From Vigna angularis (lineage: Eukaryota; Streptophyta; Magnoliopsida; Fabales; Fabaceae): a DNA stretch of 64,000 nt. The notes below the pieces were generated by a model. That model worked only from the letters and a program-made list of their open reading frames with translations, did no database searches and was not told the DNA's origin. A program made the translations under genes and the position numbers. The stretch's first letter is position 1. Each line of letters opens with the position of its first letter. Shown here piece by piece: positions 58,948 to 64,000 of this stretch. The stretch covers positions 29,413,364-29,477,363 of the forward strand of contig NC_068977.1 in assembly GCF_016808095.1 (NCBI RefSeq). Direction: 5' to 3'.

Positions 58948-60651
58948 ATGGCGACCATAAGCAAAACTCTGTTAGAGGCAAAGAGTAGTAAGGACTGCTT
59001 TTATGATAGAATAGCTGAAGTTAAGGCTTTTGATGAAACAAAACTTGGGGTGAAAGGGTTGTTAGATTCTGGGGTCACAAAGATCCCACGAATGTTTTAC
59101 CATGACAAGGTGAAGGACAACACTGAAACCACACCAAGTGACTTAAAGTTTAATGTCCCCATCATAGACCTGAAAGACATAGACACAAACTCATACCTAC
59201 GTGTTGAAACACTTGACAAGATTAGAAGGGCATGCAAGGAATGGGGATTTTTCCAAGTAGTGAATCATGGTATTAGTGTTGAGGTTTTGGAGGAGATATT
59301 ATGTGGAATCCGAAGGTTTCATGAACTAGATGCAGAGGTGAGGAAAACGTTTTACTCAAGGGATCAGAGTAAGAAAGTTAGATATTTCTCCAATGGTAGC
59401 CTTTTTAAAGACCCTGCTGCTAATTGGAGGGACACAATTGCATTTTTTTCTTCTCCTCACGCTCCTAATCCAGAAGAAATACCAGAAGTGTGCAGGTACT
59501 TAAGCAATACTAATTTTGATTATAATAATTTCAATATTTTATAATCGAAGTCAGTTGTACAATTAACCATTCGACACTATAAAAAATGTATGTGTACTTT
59601 TTCAATTGTATATGATGTAATAATTATATATTTGCAGAGATATTGTGGTTGAATATACAGAGAAAATAAAAGCATTAGGCTTAACAATGTTTGAGCTATT
59701 CTCAGAGGCTCTTGGCCTTCCTATATCTTACTTGAATGAATTGGACTCTGTAAAAGGAGGATTTCATTTGGGTCATTACTATCCATCATGCCCTGAACCT
59801 GAATTAACTATGGGTACTTCAAAGCACACTGATATTAGCTTCATGACAATTCTTCTACAAGACCATATTGGTGGTCTTGAAGTTCTTCATGAGAATCAGT
59901 GGGTTGATGTTCATCCAGTGCATGGATCACTTGTTATAAACATTGGGGATCTTCTCCAGGTAAGAAATGTAAACACATGCATGTTTTTCTTAATTTTCCT
60001 TGATGTTTCTAGTGGCATTCTTTGCATGTAAACCATTTTAACTATTTATGTGTCATCTTTTCTTTAATTTGAGTGACACCAATATCTCATAATACACAAT
60101 CATTTAGTTTGTCTTTAATGTCAATCACTATCACATTTTTGTTCTTTTTGTGCCTTTAAAATCCAATATTTACTATGGTACAGTATAGTTCGACATGCAA
60201 CAAAACCAGGACACTTCCTTTTACACTTGCATAAATATTTTGAGCATTTTGACTAGATTATTATCTAGAACTCATAACAAGTGTTTGATCTTTGAAATCT
60301 TGGTGTTTCTGCCATCTATTTTTATGACTTATCAAAGTAAAAATTTGTAAGATAACCAACTTTCACAATTATATATCGTTGATGCAGCTTTTGACAAATG
60401 ACATGTTCGTCAGTGTGTATCATCGGGTCCTATCAAAGGATATAGGGCCCAGAATTTCAATAGCAAGCTTCTTTAAAAGCTCATTTCCAGAAAATGCATC
60501 AATGGTTGTTGGTCCAATAAAAGAATTGTTATCAGAAGACAATCCACCAATCTATAGGGACACCACTATAGAAGATGTTACAGCCCATTATTTTAAGAAA
60601 GGCCTTGATGGAAATAGTTCATTGCTCCCTTTTAGGTTGTGCAGTAGTTGA
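58948..60651 (+). CDS. 2-oxoglutarate/Fe(II)-dependent dioxygenase (ACC oxidase homolog-like), gene E
   Basis: Three exons, 58948-59495, 59638-59959 and 60388-60651, with GT..AG introns give 377 residues. It is very similar to gene D throughout, and exon 2 is exactly the same length (322 bp). Iron ligands are H246, D248 and H302; the 2-oxoglutarate clamp is R312-x-S314. Differences from D include a longer start ([16 protein letters not shown]), an extra KVK near residue 58, and a short C-terminal extension (LCSS) in place of the stop after PFRL. A second ATG at 58,943 is out of frame. The gene appears intact. It is a tandem paralogue about 5.35 kb from gene D; substrate unknown. Confidence 0.93.
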
Positions 60652-61685
60652 GAATTCTATTGGAGTGACTTTGGTTCTCTTAAAGGAACTTTGGCTTTTG
60701 TTGTATTTTATCACGGTTAACTTGTGACTATGACTTTAGTATTTTTAGTATCTTCTGAATTTTAAATAAACAACATCAAGCTCCAGAGACAAAACAAGAT
60801 TAATTCACCCTTTAAGTATTTGTATTGCATAAGAGCAAATAAGCTTGTAGTTTCTTTATTATTATAATGGAAGTTTTTATATTATTATAATGGAACATAA
60901 CCCGCTATATATATAACTTATTTTGTTTCATTTTGTGTAAGCTTAATAATTATGTAACCCAAGAGTTATTAATGTTAAAATATCAAATACATAGAGAAAT
61001 TATTTATTCAATAGTCAAATTTGTTGATAATCGGTATGAGAATTAGGAAGTTTTCATAAGCATATTGTGTAATATCATGGTTATGATGGAAATTCTGAAT
61101 AGAAAGATGGAATGATTCTTTCATAAAAACTTTTATTTTATGCAGAAATTACAAAGGAAACTTATATTACTTTATGACTTAAAAAATAAAAGTACTTGCT
61201 TAAAAGATAAACATTCCATATATTTCATATGTTTTAATACATTTAAATTAGAAATCTTCTTAGATTGTAATAATTAGTGAAGACAACTCGAAAACTTTTT
61301 ACGTCTAGATAGTGAATCTTATAACCTTATAATATGTAATCTAATAAATAATGTAGATTAAACGTTTCATTCATGAAATTTGGATTAAGCAATATTGTTG
61401 ATTTTTCCACCCACATTTCTTTTGTACTTTTGTCTTTGATGTCTTTGATTGAATCATCTGGCCATAATTTTTCTCTAGGAGTGTAAACATTTTTATTTTA
61501 AGCAACTCTAATTCATCGAAAGAAACTCCATTTACACATGTTATTTAGACTTTTATAGTTTTTGTTAGAATGTTTGATTAAGCAAGTTGGTTGTCTTTGT
61601 CAAGAGAGTGATAAAAACATCATGTATTACTATAACTAAACATATGCACTAATAGAATTCAAACACACTTTTCATAGAATTCAAA
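60652..61685. other. 3' flank of gene E and pre-gene block of the last unit
   Basis: This matches flanks of the other units (about 41,030-41,910 and 55,380-56,220). Similarity to the region before pseudogene C stops near 61,680, next to a short direct duplication 'aattcaaacacactttt'. Confidence 0.6.
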
Positions 61686-61937
61686 CACACTTTTAGCGCT
61701 GCCTCATCCTCCAAAATTTACTCTCTGGCGCCCCTTCAGAAGAAGTTGAAAACCCCTCACTCACACTTTCACCGCTACACTCTCAAAAACCCTAGTAAGT
61801 TTCAGCCTCTTCCTTGATGGAAATCCTGGTCCATTGTTTGGTGTTTTGACAGTAAGATGCACTATAGGGGTCCCCTCTTTCGTACTATATTTCAAAACCA
61901 TCCATTTTGTCGTGGTATTTCTATGACATGGTCATAA

Positions 61938-62009
61938 CCTTGGCCTACTGCCTCTGCAGAAGCCAAGGACTTTGTGAAACGGCTTCTAAACAAGGACTAC
62001 AGGAAATGA
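61938..62009 (+). pseudogene. CDPK-related kinase (CRK) gene fragment
   Basis: The frame PWPTASAEAKDFVKRLLNKD continues YRK and then a stop at 62,007-62,009. This is the conserved subdomain X-XI stretch of plant CDPK-related kinases, where the family continues RMTAAQAL. No other reliable kinase segment was found; a weak FRTI-like match lies just upstream. It is a captured or degenerate exon fragment. Confidence 0.8.
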
Positions 62010-62198
62010 TAGTTGTCCAAGCTCTAAGTAAGTTCTTTTATCAGTTCAACTAACCGTCCTGAGCTAATCATTATGAGATTCTTATTTTGACAGGGACTTG
62101 AGCATTATGTGGTGGTGTCTAAATCCCACACCGAGTTTCACTTTATGTTGGAAATTTGAACTCTTATTATTGTCTAATTGGGTGATTTTGGGTTGCAG

Positions 62199-62309
62199 GT
62201 AGAGGACACGCTTAAAAGAAGTTTTGCCGAATTCCATGCTCAGAAAAAGCTTCCAGAAATGAAACAGCTTTTGAAGCGAAATCTTGACCAGCCCCGAAAG
62301 GCTATTGAG
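62199..62309 (+). pseudogene. SKI2-type DExH RNA helicase exon fragment
   Basis: After an acceptor (ggttgcag) the frame reads VEDTLKRSFAEFHAQKKLPE, then MKQLLKRNL and PRKAIE, and meets a donor-like gtatgtg. This corresponds to a single internal exon of plant SKI2 (DExH11), the cytoplasmic exosome helicase. The splice sites are retained but no neighbouring helicase exon is present. It is a captured fragment without function of its own. Confidence 0.82.
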
Positions 62310-63278
62310 TATGTGAATTATCCAATGTTTCTTTTCAATATTGTTTCAGGCTTTCGTTCCATCTCTTTATATACAATGATTTTGTCATTAAACTGTTCTC
62401 TTTTTAGCCGTGTGGCTGTTTCTAAATGAACTCGTTGGTGAGAGTGGTCACCTTTATTATTCAGATAAAAGAACATTCATAATGGGAGGTTAAAAGAGTG
62501 TTATATATAAAATCAGTAATTATCTGTTATCTGCTTAAGCTTTTGGTAAGGCTGGTTCATGACAAACAATACATATGTTAGAAATAGCTGAAGATTTATC
62601 TTTTAGATAATATCTTTAGAGAGAAATGATACTCATTCATGACAGAATCCCGTTAGTATATTATTAGCACATATGAAGAACATATCATACGTAGCTAAAA
62701 GTGACAGAACGTTTGGACGGTTAAGTGAAGGAGACAGATGGTGCGAACCTCTCTGCATTCCAATTCATGAATCACTGATCAATCTTGCTATCTCACACCT
62801 ATTAATGCTAATTAATTGCTTTGCTTTCTCAACCACTTTTCTATGTATCCTTTTACTTTTTTTTCTCTTTCACTTACTCACTGCATGTTTGTTTATTATA
62901 TAGAAAATATTTCACTATCATTTATTGGAAAAATATTTTATACTATTTTTATAAAATATAATGACTAAGTATTTTATAATTTAATTTAAGCTTAAAACAC
63001 AATTTTTATAATAGTTTTAAAATATATTTAATCCAATTAAATTTTTTTTTTCAAATTGTAAATCTACAAATAATAAATTTATTTATAGTTTTTTATATAT
63101 TATTTATCTCACTTATCTATACTTAATTCAAATTCTTAAGTTATATATGGATTTTGGTTTGAGGTAACAACGATTTTTCTTGTAGTGATTTAAGTGTGAG
63201 GTTCAACACTACCATTCATTCTATTGTCATCTTCATTATCTTTTCAAGAGAGTAATAATATTTTTATTTTCATATGTG

Positions 63279-64000
63279 ATGCACAGAGCTTTCATTTTAG
63301 ACTCAGAGGCAAGTAAAAATTTTACTTATGATAGAACAACTGAAGTCAAAGCTTTTGATGATACAAAACTAGGTGTAAAAGGCCTATTAGACTCTGGTGT
63401 AACAAAGATTCCACGCATGTTCCATCATGGACAATTAGACATGCATGAGATCTCAAAAGAAGACTCAAAGTTGAGTGTTCCCATTATAGACCTCCAAGAC
63501 ATAGAAACAAACTCATCCCTACGAGTTGAAGTAGTTGACAAGATTCGAAATGCATGCCAAAAGTGGGGATTTTTTCAAGTGATCAATCATGGTGTTGGTG
63601 TTGAAGTGTTGAATGAGATGATATGTGGAATTCGTAGTTTCCATGAACAAGATGCTGAGTTAAGGAAAGTCTTTTACTCTAGAGATAATAATAAGAAAGT
63701 CAGATACTTCTCTAATGTGAACCCTTACATAAGTAAGGGTGCTAATTGGAGAGACACAATTTCATTTTTTCTGACTCCTGATCCTCCCAATCCAGAAGAA
63801 ATACCAATAGTATGCAGGTAACATTACTTGAGATTATGAAAACTAGTTTTTGACTTGTTGATCCTATCAAAATCGGGCCTTTCTTCATTTGATACAATGA
63901 TCATGTATTTGTAGAGACATTGTGATTGAATACTCAAAGAAAGTAAGGACTTTGGGGGGCATAATCTTTGAGCTATTTTCAGAAGCACTTGGCCTTAATC
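63279..64000 (+). CDS. 2OG-Fe(II) dioxygenase, gene F (partial, cut by window end)
   Basis: Exon 1 is 63279-63817, and exon 2 begins at 63915 and runs off the window. The N-terminal half is intact: [56 protein letters not shown] and NKKVRYFSN. Catalytic residues lie beyond the edge. It is closest to pseudogene C. The first codons (MHRAFI) come from sequence unlike any other copy, joining the family at LDSEASKNF exactly where the gene-fragment insert ends, so the native start may have been replaced. Whether it is expressed depends on sequence outside the window. Confidence 0.82.

Larger units (their letters stand above)
61690..63290. mobile_element. Insert carrying fragments of two unrelated genes
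   Basis: Homology between the last dioxygenase unit and the unit of pseudogene C breaks at about 61,680 and resumes at about 63,300. The ~1.6 kb between contains a CDPK-related kinase fragment (61,938-62,009), a SKI2-type helicase exon (62,199-62,309) and a GC-richer, leader-like piece (61,690-61,800). Fragments of different genes side by side suggest a capturing transposon (Helitron-like or Pack-type), but I could not find its termini. Confidence 0.5.

Noticed and set aside
53596..60651. Calling genes D and E true ACC oxidases (ethylene synthesis)
   Set aside because: Their ~367-377 residue length and N-terminal extension fit the ACC-oxidase-homolog/E8-like group, not the shorter true ACC oxidases.
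1..64000. tRNA, rRNA and other structured RNA genes
   Set aside because: None was recognised by eye; a covariance-model scan would be needed to exclude small ones.

Overview
The window is nuclear plant DNA: spliced genes with GT..AG introns, AT-rich intergenic DNA, long (TA)n tracts and dense nested transposons. Repeat character and gene relatives suggest a legume, probably Phaseoleae (Vigna/Phaseolus-like); this is inference, since no species marker was tested.

Layout. 1-3.5 kb holds a near-perfect hairpin and repeat debris. 3.5-6.1 kb (minus) is a five-exon rhomboid protease gene. Less than 250 bp upstream of its start codon sits a 5,001-bp Mutator-like element (6,320-11,320) with ~190-bp terminal inverted repeats and an exact 9-bp target duplication. 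It carries two convergent genes: a broken MuDR-type transposase and an intact 151-residue GRF-zinc-finger protein with a C-terminal membrane segment. 12-17 kb is retrotransposon-like sequence with six 223-bp tandem repeats, invaded by a 1,226-bp Pack-MULE carrying part of a CCCH zinc-finger gene. 17-32 kb is almost gene-free: an inverted-repeat-ended element, a MITE-like repeat, a long-inverted-repeat element, several (TA)n tracts and more LTR-like sequence.

32.1-36.5 kb (plus) is a complete HD-ZIP class IV homeobox gene (745 residues). 37-64 kb is a tandem cluster of 2-oxoglutarate/Fe(II) dioxygenases of the 'ACC oxidase homolog' type: three pseudogenes (38.2, 40.1 and 42.1 kb), two intact three-exon genes (53.6-55.2 and 58.9-60.7 kb) and a sixth copy cut by the window end. 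Repeated flanks show duplication of gene-plus-flank units. The array is split by a decayed CACTA (TNP2-type) transposon (about 46.7-51.7 kb), itself interrupted by a 1,046-bp solo LTR with a 5-bp target duplication. A 1.6-kb insert just upstream of the last dioxygenase contains fragments of two unrelated genes, a CDPK-related kinase and a SKI2-type RNA helicase.

The rhomboid and HD-ZIP IV genes look like ordinary single genes with no visible functional link. The dioxygenase array shows birth and death of specialised-metabolism enzymes. The strongest leads are the two-gene MULE with its GRF-membrane protein, the Pack-MULE, the chimeric gene-fragment insert, and the LTR carrying paired palindromes. 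Exon limits were set by eye from splice signals, frame and family knowledge; no search was run.
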